DNA of 64,000 bases from Corynebacterium kutscheri (GCF_000980835.1 NZ_CP011312.1:1240001-1304000); one strand, 5' to 3'; positions 8,862 to 19,386 are shown, counted from the stretch's first letter. Program-made: numbers and translations. Notes: a model not told the origin generated them from the sequence alone.

Positions 8862-9968
8862 TTAACGACCTGGTCGCCAGCTAGCACCAGTTGATTGCTC
8901 TGAGGTTTCAGGAAGCACAACACTGCGCTTATCTTGTCCAGCAGGTTTGGAAGATTCAACAAGATCAACTTCACCGGAACGAAGCGCAAGTACTTCTTTA
9001 GTATGTTCACGGGTTTCCTTCTTACGGTTCTTCAGACTGACCAAAAATGGTGTTGCCAAAAAGACCGAAGAAAGGGTTCCTTCAATCACACCGATAAGCT
9101 GAACCAACGCCAAATCCTTAAGAGTTCCTACCCCTAACAACCATACTGCGATAACCATCAAAGCAATGATTGGTAATGCAGAAATCACGGTAGTAGAAAT
9201 AGAACGCATTACCGTTTGGTTGACCGCCAAATTAGCATGCTCAGCATAGGTAATTCGCTTATTGCCCAGATAACCGAGGGTATTTTCTCGCACCTTGTCA
9301 AAAACAACGACGGTGTCATACAAAGAGAAAGCCAACACCGTAAGCAAACCGATCACAGTCGCCGGGCTTACTTCAAAACCAACTAATGCATAAATACCTG
9401 CGATAGCAACAAGATCTACCCCAAGTGCGCCTAACGCAGCAACCGCCATTTCCCGCTGCAAACGCAAGGAAATATAGATAAAGACTGCTACCAGGAAAAC
9501 TGCCATAGCGATCAGCATCCGGGTAGTAATAGTCGACCCCCACGATTCAGACACCGTGGAATCACCAATTGCATCTGGGGTTGGTTGTCCGTTAACACCA
9601 AGCGGTTGATATTGCTCATAAAGAGCAACTCGTACAGCATCAATCTGATCTTGCGTGAGCAGCTCACTATTAATTTCTAGGATACGAGAATCGCCGGCAC
9701 CAACGATTTGAACTAACTCTGGTTCGACATTAGTTGCGTTAGTAAAAGTCTCACTCACACTGGTGGTTTCTAGATCTGCAGCCGGCATCGTAATCCTGGT
9801 GCCACCAACAAAATCAATACCCAATGAGAATCCGCGAATAAGAATAGCAGCAATGCACACAATAAGAATGCCAGCTGTAATCTGATACCACGTTTTACGA
9901 CGAGAAACGAAGTCAATACCGCCTTCGCCAGTATAAAGCTTATCCATCAAGGAAGATTCCGAGTTCAT
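8862..9968 (-). CDS. secF: Protein translocase subunit SecF
   Basis: A 368-residue polytopic membrane protein of the RND-like SecDF complex that uses the proton motive force to help complete Sec-dependent export. The N-terminal membrane segment is followed by GIDFVGGTRI, a periplasmic-side domain (about 60-155), and five further membrane segments including SLYDTVVVFDKVRE, the typical SecF D4-type motif. The C-terminal 50 residues are hydrophilic. A GGAG lies 8 nt before the ATG at 9968. It starts 2 nt after the secD stop, so translation is probably coupled. Confidence 0.95.
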   Translation of the reverse strand: MNSESSLMDKLYTGEGGIDFVSRRKTWYQITAGILIVCIAAILIRGFSLGIDFVGGTRITMPAADLETTSVSETFTNATNVEPELVQIVGAGDSRILEINSELLTQDQIDAVRVALYEQYQPLGVNGQPTPDAIGDSTVSESWGSTITTRMLIAMAVFLVAVFIYISLRLQREMAVAALGALGVDLVAIAGIYALVGFEVSPATVIGLLTVLAFSLYDTVVVFDKVRENTLGYLGNKRITYAEHANLAVNQTVMRSISTTVISALPIIALMVIAVWLLGVGTLKDLALVQLIGVIEGTLSSVFLATPFLVSLKNRKKETREHTKEVLALRSGEVDLVESSKPAGQDKRSVVLPETSEQSTGASWRPGR

Positions 9969-9970
9969 AT

Positions 9971-11977
9971 TTATTTCTCCTCATCCTTGTTTTCTAGCTC
10001 GATCTCGGATTCATCTAGATCTGTATGGGTCGGTGCCACAAGCGTAGCTGTTGTCTTTGTCTCAACGGTTTCTGGCACAAGGCTGTCAGTACTACCCTCA
10101 GAATTCTGAATTTGAACTGCTCGGTGTGCTGCTTCTTCATGAAGTTTTTCTGCTTCAGCTTGTTCTGCACGGCGTTGTTCGCCCAGCTTAAATACCTTCG
10201 CCATACCGTTGTATGCCGGCTTTGCGGTAAATGGTTTTGTTGAAGCCAATATTACTAGCGGACCAGTAAGCAAGAAGGTAACCAAAATATCAAATACAGT
10301 AGTAAGCCCTAAAGTAAAGGCAAATCCCTTAACTTCACCCACAGCGAGGAAGTAAACCACTACTGCAGCAATGAGGGTGACCGCGTTACCAGTGACAATT
10401 GTTTGTTTAGCACGATCCCAACCACGCGGTACTGCGGAACGGAAGCTTCTACCATCGCGTGCTTCATCTTTAATACGCTCATACAACACGACGAAGGAGT
10501 CTGCGGTAGTACCAATACCGATAATCAAACCCGCAATACCGGCAAGATCAAGTGAATATCCAATCCAACGACCCAATAGAACCAATGCACCATAAACCAG
10601 TACAAAGCTCATAATCAGGGAGAACATAGAGATCAAACCGAAATAGCGGTAGAAGAAAAGCGAATAAAGCGCAACCAAGATCAAACCGACCAGGCCTGCT
10701 ATAAGTCCTGCCTGCAACGAAGCAATGCCCAACGAAGCTGGAACGGTAGTTGTTGTTCCTCCTGATTCACCATTTTCACCAGCAAAGCTCAGTGGCAATG
10801 CACCATAACGCAAATTATTAGCTAACTCTTGAGCTTCTTGCTGAGTGAAGCTACCAGTGATCGAGGTAGCCGAGCCAACTGGAGTCGCAGATTGGATCAC
10901 CGGTGCAGAAATAATCTGCGAATCTAAAGTGATAGCGATTTGCTGTTGTAAGTACTGCTGAGTTAACTGCGCCCAGGTTGCCGAACCTTGGTGATCGCCA
11001 CCAGACTTAAAGGAGAAAGAAATCTCCATCTGACCAGTTTGAGGGTTCAACCCACCAGTAATCGGACGGTTGGTATCAATCTCGTTACCGGTAAGTCGAG
11101 CACCATTTTCTTCATCAGTTTCACCGATAAGCAAAGGAGCAACGTCAAGAATATAGGCCACACCTTGTGATGGATCACAGGTAACCAAAGGTAATGCCGG
11201 ATCATCTGTGCCTTGCAAAGGATCAGGCTGATCATTAGTGCACTGCATAAGCGCACTAGCTGCCACCTGTGTAGTAGCATCGGTGGACTGACGATCTGTG
11301 TGCAAAACTTCTAGCACCTTAGTGCGCAGCGCTTCTGATTCGATTGAGTTTGACGGTTCTTTTGGTGCACTTGCAGTTACCTCAGGAGTAGCAATGGTAT
11401 CTGCTTGAACCTCAGTTTCAGTGTTATTTCCCTCAGCATCACTGGTGCTAGCACTAGCTTGATTCGCTTGGTTAAGCGTCGCAGTTAGTTGCGCCAAAGA
11501 TGCATTAGCTTCTTCGGCGGTAATTACGCCTACTTCAACCCAGCGATTCGCCATTTCTTCAGCAACTGAAAGAATTTTTTCCAAATCCGGTACTCCAGTG
11601 CGCAAAACCGGACGGAATAGCAACTGGGAGGTTTGTCCTAGAGCGCGTGCCTGTGAAGTTTCTTCACCTGGAACAGTAATAACCAAGGTATTACCGTCAG
11701 TAACCACGCTTGCTCCGGAAACACCCATACCGTTAACGCGATTCTCCAAAATAGTACGCGCCTGGCTAAGTTGTTCATCGGTAGGGCTTTGGCCTTGAGG
11801 CACCAACGTCACACGTGTACCGCCTTGAAGGTCGATGCCGAGTTTCGCAGTAGCAGTGCGATCACCAGTGAAGAAAATCAGTGCATAAATCACGACGATA
11901 ATCGCCACGAAAATGCCGATTGCCTTCTTAGGCCAAGCCTGCCACTTCGAACTCGCTGATCGAGTTTTCGAAGCCAA
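9971..11977 (-). CDS. secD: Protein translocase subunit SecD
   Basis: A 668-residue partner of SecF. LGIDLQGGTRVTLVP near residues 48-62 marks the N-terminus. A large extracytoplasmic domain follows, carrying a low-complexity Ala/Ser/Thr/Glu insert (about 165-220). The C-terminal membrane domain contains GIGTTADSFVVLYERIKDE. The tail is charged and Glu-rich. TTG start at 11977, supported by GAGGAG about 10 nt upstream. The insert makes it longer than E. coli SecD, but similar inserts occur in actinobacterial SecD proteins. Confidence 0.94.
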   Translation of the reverse strand: MASKTRSASSKWQAWPKKAIGIFVAIIVVIYALIFFTGDRTATAKLGIDLQGGTRVTLVPQGQSPTDEQLSQARTILENRVNGMGVSGASVVTDGNTLVITVPGEETSQARALGQTSQLLFRPVLRTGVPDLEKILSVAEEMANRWVEVGVITAEEANASLAQLTATLNQANQASASTSDAEGNNTETEVQADTIATPEVTASAPKEPSNSIESEALRTKVLEVLHTDRQSTDATTQVAASALMQCTNDQPDPLQGTDDPALPLVTCDPSQGVAYILDVAPLLIGETDEENGARLTGNEIDTNRPITGGLNPQTGQMEISFSFKSGGDHQGSATWAQLTQQYLQQQIAITLDSQIISAPVIQSATPVGSATSITGSFTQQEAQELANNLRYGALPLSFAGENGESGGTTTTVPASLGIASLQAGLIAGLVGLILVALYSLFFYRYFGLISMFSLIMSFVLVYGALVLLGRWIGYSLDLAGIAGLIIGIGTTADSFVVLYERIKDEARDGRSFRSAVPRGWDRAKQTIVTGNAVTLIAAVVVYFLAVGEVKGFAFTLGLTTVFDILVTFLLTGPLVILASTKPFTAKPAYNGMAKVFKLGEQRRAEQAEAEKLHEEAAHRAVQIQNSEGSTDSLVPETVETKTTATLVAPTHTDLDESEIELENKDEEK

Positions 11978-12285
11978 TTTCTCGTTTCTCCTCTATATAT
12001 TATTATCGTTGCGCAGCCAACTACCTACTACCACGGCTTTTAACAACCACGGTAACTTTTCAAGCATAGGACTAAAGCGTACCTTAGAAACAATGCTCAT
12101 CAATTGGAATGGCGTACACCATCTCGCTTCTTAAGAAGAAGCTAAAGATACACATACGATTGCAAATGGTACGTCACTACCCCCCTGTGCATAAAGCCAG
12201 CCCCACCCCGTAACAATGATTTTCCTACGAGGTGGGGTATAAATCACACATAACCAGAGTGGTAAAGGCTACGACAAATCTACAA
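11978..12285. other. Intergenic region between yajC and secD, with a hairpin
   Basis: Contains CCCCACC (12201-12207) paired with GGTGGGG (12231-12237), flanked by further partial pairing (CGTA with TACG). It lies past the yajC stop and may act as a terminator or attenuator, although the T-tract is weak. The gap suggests that secDF has its own promoter here. Confidence 0.5.
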
Positions 12286-12624
12286 TTAGTTTTCTTCTAC
12301 ATCGCTAATTGCATCATCTGATGCTGAATCAACTTGCTTTTCGACGTCTGCCGCCGCGAGTTGCTCCTTGGTTAGGTTACGCACAATAGCAATTTTTTCA
12401 TAGACGCTTACTACCCCTGGTGCAACTTCTAGCTCAACGGTTTTCTCATCTACTCCACGCACTGTGGCATGCATACCAGCAGTTGTAATAACTCGTTGCC
12501 CGATAGTAAGTTCCTCCTGGATTCGAGTGATCTCATCCATGCGGCGCTTTTGTCGACGTTGCATTAAAAATGAAGGCACAATTAATACAGCCATTAACAA
12601 GAGCAGAAGTAATAGACTATCCAT
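12286..12624 (-). CDS. yajC: Preprotein translocase subunit YajC
   Basis: A 112-residue protein with one N-terminal membrane segment (3-20), the basic RRQKRRMDE stretch typical of YajC and a soluble domain with IQEELTIGQRVITTAGMHATV. It associates with SecDF. The C-terminal 20 residues are acidic. It lies 59 nt downstream of ruvB and upstream of secD, the standard actinobacterial ruvCAB-yajC-secDF order. Confidence 0.93.
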   Translation of the reverse strand: MDSLLLLLLLMAVLIVPSFLMQRRQKRRMDEITRIQEELTIGQRVITTAGMHATVRGVDEKTVELEVAPGVVSVYEKIAIVRNLTKEQLAAADVEKQVDSASDDAISDVEEN

Positions 12625-12683
12625 AGTCGTCTAGTTTGCCAGAAGATTTACTACTACAGGTGTTTAGACATCTCCTCATTTAT

Positions 12684-13760
12684 CTAGGACAACGCTGCAG
12701 CATTTTCTGGTGGTTCTAATCCCATATGCCGCCATGCAGCAGCTGTAGCTACCCGTCCCCGCCCAGTACGGGTAATCATCCCTGCTCTAACCAGATAAGG
12801 TTCACAGACTTCTTCTACAGTCGAAGCTTCCTCTCCTACCGCAATAGCAAGTGTGGAAATGCCAACTGGTCCACCGCCATGACTTTTTACCAGTGCATGA
12901 AGCACCGCTCTATCCAAGCGGTCAAGGCCTTTTTCATCTACATCAAAAACCACTAGTGCTGCTTTGGCGGCGGCTAGATCAATATGTCCATCTGAATGCA
13001 CTTCGGCAAAGTCACGCACCCGACGCAAAAGTCGGTTCGCAATACGCGGTGTACCGCGCGAACGCGAAGAAATCTCATATGCAGCATCGGCATCAATACC
13101 AACACCAAGAATTTTTGCAGCTCGAGTCACTACTTTTTTAAGATCTTCGGCACCATAAAATTCCATTTGCGCAGTAAAACCAAATCGATCGCGCAAGGGT
13201 CCGGTCAACATACCAGAACGAGTAGTTGCTCCTACTAAGGTAAAAGGTGCAAGCTCTAAAGGAATCGAGGTAGCACCGGGGCCTTTACCAACAATGACAT
13301 CGATACGAAAATCTTCCATTGCCATATAAAGCATCTCTTCAGCTGGTCTGGCCATACGGTGAATTTCGTCGATAAAAAGAACATCACCTTCCATAAGATT
13401 ACTAAGCATTGCTGCCAGATCACCAGCACGTTCTAATGCTGGCCCCGAGGTCATGCGCAAACTCGTACCCATCTCATAGGCAATAATCATCGCCATTGTA
13501 GTTTTACCTAAACCCGGCGGACCAGAAAGCAACACATGATCAGGCGTTACGCCTCTGTTTTTTGCTCCCGTAAGAACCAAATCTAATTGATCGCGAACCT
13601 TGGGTTGGCCAATAAATTCCCCTAGACTTTTGGGACGTAGAGTAGTTTCCGTATCCACATCACTAGGCTGCTGATTAGCTTCAACCGCGCCATCAGGAGT
13701 GCGCGTGGAAGAACGCAAGGTATCCGGAAGCGAAAACTCCGTTTTTTCTACCTTAGCCAT
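12684..13760 (-). CDS. ruvB: Holliday junction branch-migration ATPase RuvB
   Basis: A 358-residue AAA+ motor that drives branch migration with RuvA. Walker A is [11 protein letters not shown] and Walker B is LFIDEIHRM; sensor 1 ([19 protein letters not shown]) and the C-terminal winged helix ([28 protein letters not shown]) are complete. The N-terminal 25 residues are a variable extension. It lies 83 nt after ruvA on the same strand. Confidence 0.97.
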   Translation of the reverse strand: MAKVEKTEFSLPDTLRSSTRTPDGAVEANQQPSDVDTETTLRPKSLGEFIGQPKVRDQLDLVLTGAKNRGVTPDHVLLSGPPGLGKTTMAMIIAYEMGTSLRMTSGPALERAGDLAAMLSNLMEGDVLFIDEIHRMARPAEEMLYMAMEDFRIDVIVGKGPGATSIPLELAPFTLVGATTRSGMLTGPLRDRFGFTAQMEFYGAEDLKKVVTRAAKILGVGIDADAAYEISSRSRGTPRIANRLLRRVRDFAEVHSDGHIDLAAAKAALVVFDVDEKGLDRLDRAVLHALVKSHGGGPVGISTLAIAVGEEASTVEEVCEPYLVRAGMITRTGRGRVATAAAWRHMGLEPPENAAALS

Positions 13761-13843
13761 TTCTACCTTTCTATTGCTCTAGCGCAGCCAAGAATGCTTT
13801 ATTATCCTCAACACTGCTGCCCCATCATTCTAATGTTCGCGTG

Positions 13844-14455
13844 CTATTTTTTACCTAAAGCACTCAGTGTTGCCCGCAAAACGCTGGCAGTCTCTGCTTC
13901 TGGATTATTAGCCAATACACTAACCAGTACCGGCTCTGCTTGTTTTTCGCTAAAGCCTAGGCCAATAAGCGCCTCAAGCACCTGTTGTTTAGTTGCTTCG
14001 CTACCAGATGCACTCATTACAATGTCGAGCTGCATATCGGTTGCTGTATCGCCAAAGCCGGCAACCTTATCTTTAAGTTCCAATACCAGCCGATCAGCAA
14101 CCTTTGCCCCTACCCCAGGTATTTTTTGCAATGTCTTTGCATCTTTATTACTAATAGCCTGTGCAATCTCAGTGGCACTTAGTACCGACTGCGCAGCTAA
14201 AGCTAATCGTGGCCCTAAACCTTTAGCAATTTGCAATAGCGCAAACATTTTTCGGCTTTCTTCCTCTAAAAAGCCATAAAGCACCTGTGAATCCTCTCGA
14301 ACCACCATTGTGGTAAGCACAAAAGCCTCTTCATCACAACGTAATTGCCCTAAAGTATGTGCGGTAGCTTGTACTTGATAACCCACACCATGACATTCAA
14401 TAACAAAGTGATCGAGACCTTTAGCAATAACCTTGCCGCGTAATGATGCAATCAT
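13844..14455 (-). CDS. ruvA: Holliday junction DNA helicase subunit RuvA
   Basis: A 203-residue junction-binding protein. It shows the N-terminal OB-fold (MIASLRGKVIAKG), helix-hairpin-helix motifs (LQIAKGLGPRLALA, LQKIPGVGAKVADRLVLEL) and the C-terminal domain that contacts RuvB (EALIGLGFSEKQAEPVL). Full length. It starts 34 nt after ruvC. Confidence 0.96.
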   Translation of the reverse strand: MIASLRGKVIAKGLDHFVIECHGVGYQVQATAHTLGQLRCDEEAFVLTTMVVREDSQVLYGFLEEESRKMFALLQIAKGLGPRLALAAQSVLSATEIAQAISNKDAKTLQKIPGVGAKVADRLVLELKDKVAGFGDTATDMQLDIVMSASGSEATKQQVLEALIGLGFSEKQAEPVLVSVLANNPEAETASVLRATLSALGKK

Positions 14456-14489
14456 ATTTGTTGTCCTTTGTTATGGTCGCTAATTATTT

Positions 14490-15119
14490 TTATACCCAGC
14501 GACTTGGTTTTTCTTGAATAACTTGACCATGTAGTTGACGTAATTGTTGCTGCTTAGCTTGACCAAGTTTGCCCATTTGCTGACGACGCTGTGCCTCAAC
14601 AAGCTTTTCAGTTTCACGTTTTCTACTTAGCAGCGGAGCACGCCAACAATGACACACCGCCAAAGCAAGTGCATCGGCTGCATCCGCAGGCTTGGGGGCT
14701 TCACTCAAACCTAAAATACGGGTAATCATGGCAGTCATCTGTTTTTTATCTGCTCTGCCATTTCCTGAAATAGCTTTTTTTACTTCACTTGGGGTGTACA
14801 TATGCACCGGTATATTTCGCTGCGCAGCAGCTAACACAAGTACTCCTACCCCATGCGCAGTGTGCATTACCGTCGATACATTGCCTCGCTCGAAGATACG
14901 TTCAATAGCAACCACGTCTGGCTGATAATCATCCATCCACGCATTAACTGCTTCAGATAATTCCAATAAACGCACGCTAAGTTCTTCTTCAGCAGGTGTG
15001 CGCACCACTCCTACAGATACAGGCACAATAGCTCGCCCACGACCGGCTTGCACTACTGATAAGCCACAGCGCGTTAGACCCGGATCAATGCCCATCACCC
15101 GTAGGCCTTTAATAGTCAC
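14490..15119 (-). CDS. ruvC: Holliday junction endonuclease RuvC
   Basis: A 209-residue resolvase that cuts Holliday junctions as a dimer. Acidic active-site residues are visible in VMGIDPGLTRCG (D12), AIERIFE and PADAADALALAVCH. The C-terminal 40 residues are a basic, Gln-rich extension (QMGKLGQAKQQQLRQLHGQ) beyond the usual core. First gene of the ruvCAB run. Confidence 0.95.
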   Translation of the reverse strand: MTIKGLRVMGIDPGLTRCGLSVVQAGRGRAIVPVSVGVVRTPAEEELSVRLLELSEAVNAWMDDYQPDVVAIERIFERGNVSTVMHTAHGVGVLVLAAAQRNIPVHMYTPSEVKKAISGNGRADKKQMTAMITRILGLSEAPKPADAADALALAVCHCWRAPLLSRKRETEKLVEAQRRQQMGKLGQAKQQQLRQLHGQVIQEKPSRWV

Positions 15120-15221
15120 CTCAGTGTGCCTTTCCTAATCTGGGATTCTATCCGCTTTGGTGTATCACCTAGAGGTGAAATCTTTTCCAAGATAGCACAT
15201 TATTTCGAATATTTGATACAC

Positions 15222-15267
15222 AAAAACCGCAGTGGCGATAATTTCACTACAACCATCGCCACCGCGG
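15222..15267 (-). terminator. Terminator downstream of the YebC-family gene
   Basis: CCGCAGTGGCGAT (15227-15239) pairs with 15255-15267 (ATCGCCACCGCGG) with one small irregularity. On the minus strand it exits into TTTTTG. It isolates the YebC-family gene from ruvC. Confidence 0.8.
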
Positions 15268-15295
15268 CCACCAAACGTACTAGCTAAAACAATGC

Positions 15296-16048
15296 TTAAG
15301 CATCAAGTTCAGCTAGAACCTCATCAGAAATATCAATGTTTGTATAAACATTTTGCACATCATCACTATCTTCAAGTGCATCGATAAGTCGGAAAATCTG
15401 CTTAGCACCGGATACATCCAGTGGTACTAAAACCGATGCCCGGAAATCACTATCGGCTTCATCAACTTCGATATTCGCTTCTATCAATGCGTCTTTAACT
15501 GCTGGAATATCAGAAGGTACACAAAGGATTTCATATTTCTCACCGATGTCGTTGACTTCTTCAGCACCAGCATCGAGCACGGCCATAAGCACGTCGTCTT
15601 CGCTTAATTCGCCCTTATCAACTAATACAACGCCACGACGAGCAAACATATAAGACACCGCGCCCGATTCAGCCATATTGCCACCATTCTTATTCATGGC
15701 AGTACGCACTTCTGAGGCAGCACGGTTACGGTTATCGGTAAGACACTCGATAAGGATGGCTACTCCATTAGGACCGTAGCCTTCATACATAATGGTCTGC
15801 CAGTCAGCGCCGCCAGCTTCTTCACCTGATCCACGCTTACGAGCACGCTCAATATTATCATTGGGAACAGAGGCCTTCTTGGCCTTTTTGATCATATCGT
15901 CAAGTGTTGGGTTAGCAGCAGGATCACCGCCACCGGTACGTGCTGCAACTTCGATGTTCTTAATGAGCTTGGCAAATTCCTTACCCCGCTTTGCATCGTT
16001 GGCGGCTTTCTTATGCTTCGTGGTTGCCCATTTAGAGTGTCCGGACAT
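15296..16048 (-). CDS. YebC/PmpR family protein
   Basis: A 250-residue member of the YebC family. The N-terminus [19 protein letters not shown] is diagnostic, followed by [23 protein letters not shown] and GAVSYMF segments. Family members have been described as transcriptional regulators and, more recently, as translation factors acting at proline-rich stalls; which role applies here cannot be read from sequence. The corynebacterial order YebC-ruvC-ruvA-ruvB is kept. Confidence 0.92.
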   Translation of the reverse strand: MSGHSKWATTKHKKAANDAKRGKEFAKLIKNIEVAARTGGGDPAANPTLDDMIKKAKKASVPNDNIERARKRGSGEEAGGADWQTIMYEGYGPNGVAILIECLTDNRNRAASEVRTAMNKNGGNMAESGAVSYMFARRGVVLVDKGELSEDDVLMAVLDAGAEEVNDIGEKYEILCVPSDIPAVKDALIEANIEVDEADSDFRASVLVPLDVSGAKQIFRLIDALEDSDDVQNVYTNIDISDEVLAELDA

Positions 16049-16770
16049 GACTTACCTTCTTTCCGTTACTTTCTTTTGTCTCCTCATGTCACAGAGCGGA
16101 CCCCACGGGATTCTCCAGCGAGCGCGTCATATTGTCACAGAGCAAACACAACGTGGCCATTATACGCGCGCATAAAAGTCACTGAAAATTACCAAACCCT
16201 GGTTTAGGTAGTGCACGCATAATCCCTTCCTAAGTAATTAATACTACTAATTTCCCTAACTGGTTGAGCATACGCCCATAAGTAATGACTCGACTTGCTA
16301 TTGCACGCAGCAAGAATTGGTCACAGAGCAACCACTCATTGACACTTATAAGTTCCAAAAACAAATAGCATCATCTACCAATTCGATTTTCACACTGTAC
16401 GATCTCGATACACCGACGAAGAAAACAGCAAGATCATGTCACTCATATAGACAAAAACAGTTACATGTATCTAATCAGCATCAGTAAATTCAGCGTTACA
16501 GCGTAGCCATACTGCTTGTCCATGCGTATCAATGTTTTTATAGAATCAAGCACGCTGATGTAAAAACAAACATCATTAACCTGTTCAAGGTTGAGAGCAT
16601 CCTGAATTTTGGCGTGTCGCATACTTTAGGTTTTAAAAAATATGGTTTGTTTCATCGCTAAAAACTAGATCGGCTGCTATCTAAGACAGCATTTATATCT
16701 TACTTCTGGGTAAACTCAATGTCCGTGTCTTGATCCGCACCCTTTACAAATCAAAAGGACAAAATCTTAT
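16049..16770. other. Long intergenic region with three GTCACAGAGC repeats
   Basis: About 720 bp between divergent genes with no credible coding frame. The 10-mer GTCACAGAGC occurs three times in direct orientation at 16088-16097, 16134-16143 and 16320-16329. A thioesterase gene sits near here in some relatives; no remnant was seen. Confidence 0.55.
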
Positions 16771-18063
16771 ATGTGCTCTGCTACCAGCTCTACCCTCAAC
16801 ACTTCAGTGATAGGCACACCTCGGCTTAATAGTGGTGCTGCTTTTCGACGCTTTCTTAACTCCACGGCATTCTTATGGATGGGTTGGGTAGTTTTTCGGC
16901 TCCTACTTTTGCGCCGCCTACGGCTAGACCAGCGAACACTTGGAGATCTTTATTATTACTTCAACGGTGTAAGTTCCGCTGATCCAACCGCGCTTAAAGA
17001 ATATCCGGCTGCTGGTATCTGGCCGATAGAATTTATCTACCGGTTCTTTCATCTTGATGCGGCTCATAATGCTCAAGCTATCTTTATTTTTGCATTCTTA
17101 GTAATGTTTTTAATTACTGATGCCGCTTTTTTGGCCTATTTATTGGGCACCGCTGCTCCCGGAAAAATTATTGCTGGTTGGTTTTGGGTGCTCTTTGGTT
17201 TTTTACTTGGGCAAGTATATCCCACACGCTTAGATATTATTCCCGGCGTTATCGTCGGTGTTTTTACTATTTGTCTTTTGCGCCACCCTCGTAGTGCATC
17301 CTTTTTATTAGCACTAGCTACCATGATGAAACTATGGCCAGGAATTTTAGGGGTAAGTTTAGTTGGGTACTATAGATCTTCTGGAACCTGGCAGCGCATT
17401 GCAATCTTTTTTGCCTCGCTGACTAGTTTAGCAATTATCATTGGATTTAGCGGGGTTTCCCGCTTACTTAGCCCATTAACCTATCAATCTGATCGCGGTC
17501 TCCAGATTGAATCACTTGCCGCTACCCCATTTGTCCTCTTGGGAATGCTCAATGATACCGATTCCTATACGGTGGCTTTCGCAGAATCCAAAAGTTTTGA
17601 AATCTACGGCTTCGGCGTAGAAGCAATGACCACCGTTACTAGTATTACTATGGTTGCTGTGCTTCTTTTTGCACTATGTTGGGCAATTCAACAACTGCGT
17701 ACCCAAATCAGAAGCCCACACACAACAGTGGCACTTATTCTATTTCTTATTATGCTATTGCTCAGCACCAATAAAGTTTTTAGTCCACAATACATGGCCT
17801 GGATCGCACCAGCTATGACAGTAGCAATTTCTCTTCGCCCCACCTCACAGTGGCTTCGGTTCGCGGCTGTGTTGACCTTAATTGCTACCTTTTGTACTTC
17901 GCTTATCTATCCGCGCTACTACGATTCTTTTATTGCCTTACAACCAGACGTACTCCCCGCACTGGTTTTAGTTATCCGCAATCTACTTATTGCTATGATC
18001 ACCATCATTGCCGGCATCTGGTGGTACCAGGAAACAAAACTTACTGCTCAAGCTAATTCGTAA
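16771..18063 (+). CDS. GT87-type polyprenol-phosphate-mannose-dependent mannosyltransferase
   Basis: A 430-residue polytopic membrane protein with about ten hydrophobic segments, resembling the GT87 (DUF2029) family of GT-C glycosyltransferases. Family members extend phosphatidylinositol mannosides, lipomannan or lipoarabinomannan on the outer face of the membrane using polyprenyl-phosphomannose. Features include DLYYYFNGVSSADP after the first membrane segment, the usual site of the catalytic acid in GT-C enzymes, and TMMKLWPGILGVSL. An AAAAGG lies 12 nt before the ATG. It is convergent with, and overlaps by 11 bp, the DUF418 gene. The exact acceptor is unknown. Confidence 0.8.
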   Translation: MCSATSSTLNTSVIGTPRLNSGAAFRRFLNSTAFLWMGWVVFRLLLLRRLRLDQRTLGDLYYYFNGVSSADPTALKEYPAAGIWPIEFIYRFFHLDAAHNAQAIFIFAFLVMFLITDAAFLAYLLGTAAPGKIIAGWFWVLFGFLLGQVYPTRLDIIPGVIVGVFTICLLRHPRSASFLLALATMMKLWPGILGVSLVGYYRSSGTWQRIAIFFASLTSLAIIIGFSGVSRLLSPLTYQSDRGLQIESLAATPFVLLGMLNDTDSYTVAFAESKSFEIYGFGVEAMTTVTSITMVAVLLFALCWAIQQLRTQIRSPHTTVALILFLIMLLLSTNKVFSPQYMAWIAPAMTVAISLRPTSQWLRFAAVLTLIATFCTSLIYPRYYDSFIALQPDVLPALVLVIRNLLIAMITIIAGIWWYQETKLTAQANS

Positions 18064-19267
18064 CTTGAGTAACCATATTTGATGGTGTTGGCTTTGAATA
18101 GGCAATACGACGATGCAATGTTTCTATCGGGCCAGCAATATTTTTAAGTTCTAATATCCAGGCACCTACAAGCGTTATTACCCACACAACAATGGCAAGG
18201 CCAACTAATACACTTACACCTTGATTAGTTCCTAGCGCTAACGGACCATAATTAACTACCAGCACAATCATTAGCAAGCTTTGCGCGATATAACCAGTCA
18301 TAGAGCGTTTACCTAAGGCTGCGCACATACGAACAAAAAGGGTTGATTGTAATGCTGGACGAGCGTCGAAAAGCAAAGCTACCAAGGCAATAAACCCTGG
18401 CCCAGATGCAATGCCTAATCCAGTGTTAATCCCCACCCATAACGATGGGTTCCCTACTATCCCAGCTACACTTAAGCCGAACGGAATCCCAATACCAATA
18501 CAAACACACAAGGTAATAACAGCAGCTATTGTCAATGGCTTACGATACTGATCAACATTGCTCAGCATACGCCGCCGCCCAGCTACATAACCGATAATGA
18601 CACACGGGATAATGCTAGAGCCGATAATAATAAAAAGAAATGTATTGGCCAATACCATACCCAAACCGAAAACTAACTGTTCACCGTATGTTTCCAAATT
18701 AACTAAAGCAGCTGAACTACCCAGGGAAAACTTTGATTCAAGTGCTGCTGAGCCTATAGCAATAAGTGCCCCAAGAGTAAAACAAACGCCTGCAATCCAC
18801 AGCAATATTTTTTCGGAAAAATTAATTAAACAAATGAGCAACAGCGCCAATAAGCTGTAAAGGAAAATAATGTCTCCAAAAAAGATAAACACCGCATGTA
18901 TGCTTCCGAAAATGGCTAAAGTTGCATAACGGCGCCACAATACCCGCCGAGCCTTATTGATTGGCCAGCTTTTTTGTTCCGCACTATTAACCAAAAAAGC
19001 AAGACCATAACCAAATAACGTGGCAAACATAGGCAATCCACGTACATGGGCAAACATACCGGTAACTACCATCGTTATTTGGTCCAATAAGGTATGTTCG
19101 GCACTAATCAACCCATACATGGTACGAGTTCCTAACGCGCTACTATCGACAAACACCCATGCAGTCGTAATATTTGCAATAGCAATGCCTAATAACGCAA
19201 AACCACGCATAAAATCAGGAACAATCAACCGCTGTGTAGTAGCCGCAGCAGGTGAACGAGAAGTCAT
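18053..19267 (-). CDS. DUF418 family membrane protein
   Basis: A 404-residue membrane protein with about ten hydrophobic segments. The N-terminal DFMRGFALLGIAIANI and HVRGLPMFATLFGYG match the DUF418 (YeiB-like) family. Near the C-terminus, KRSMTGYIAQSLL is the family's other conserved block. The proteins are distantly related to membrane acyltransferases; a role in modifying envelope glycans or lipids is plausible given the neighbouring mannosyltransferase and PIM genes but unproven. Its 3' end overlaps that of the GT87 gene by 11 bp. Confidence 0.82.
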   Translation of the reverse strand: MTSRSPAAATTQRLIVPDFMRGFALLGIAIANITTAWVFVDSSALGTRTMYGLISAEHTLLDQITMVVTGMFAHVRGLPMFATLFGYGLAFLVNSAEQKSWPINKARRVLWRRYATLAIFGSIHAVFIFFGDIIFLYSLLALLLICLINFSEKILLWIAGVCFTLGALIAIGSAALESKFSLGSSAALVNLETYGEQLVFGLGMVLANTFLFIIIGSSIIPCVIIGYVAGRRRMLSNVDQYRKPLTIAAVITLCVCIGIGIPFGLSVAGIVGNPSLWVGINTGLGIASGPGFIALVALLFDARPALQSTLFVRMCAALGKRSMTGYIAQSLLMIVLVVNYGPLALGTNQGVSVLVGLAIVVWVITLVGAWILELKNIAGPIETLHRRIAYSKPTPSNMVTQVTN

Positions 19268-19386
19268 ATGTGTAACTGGCCTTTCTTTACAAGTATGTAT
19301 AAGAAAATAACTATTTAAATATTTTTACCTTTGAATATACTATGCCTACATCGCTACCCTACCCGGGTTAAAATGCCCCACATGTA

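Noticed and set aside
15296..18063. Prophage or genomic island around the long 16-kb gap
   Set aside because: No integrase, transposase, flanking repeat or tRNA was seen, and the neighbours are core genes in conserved order.
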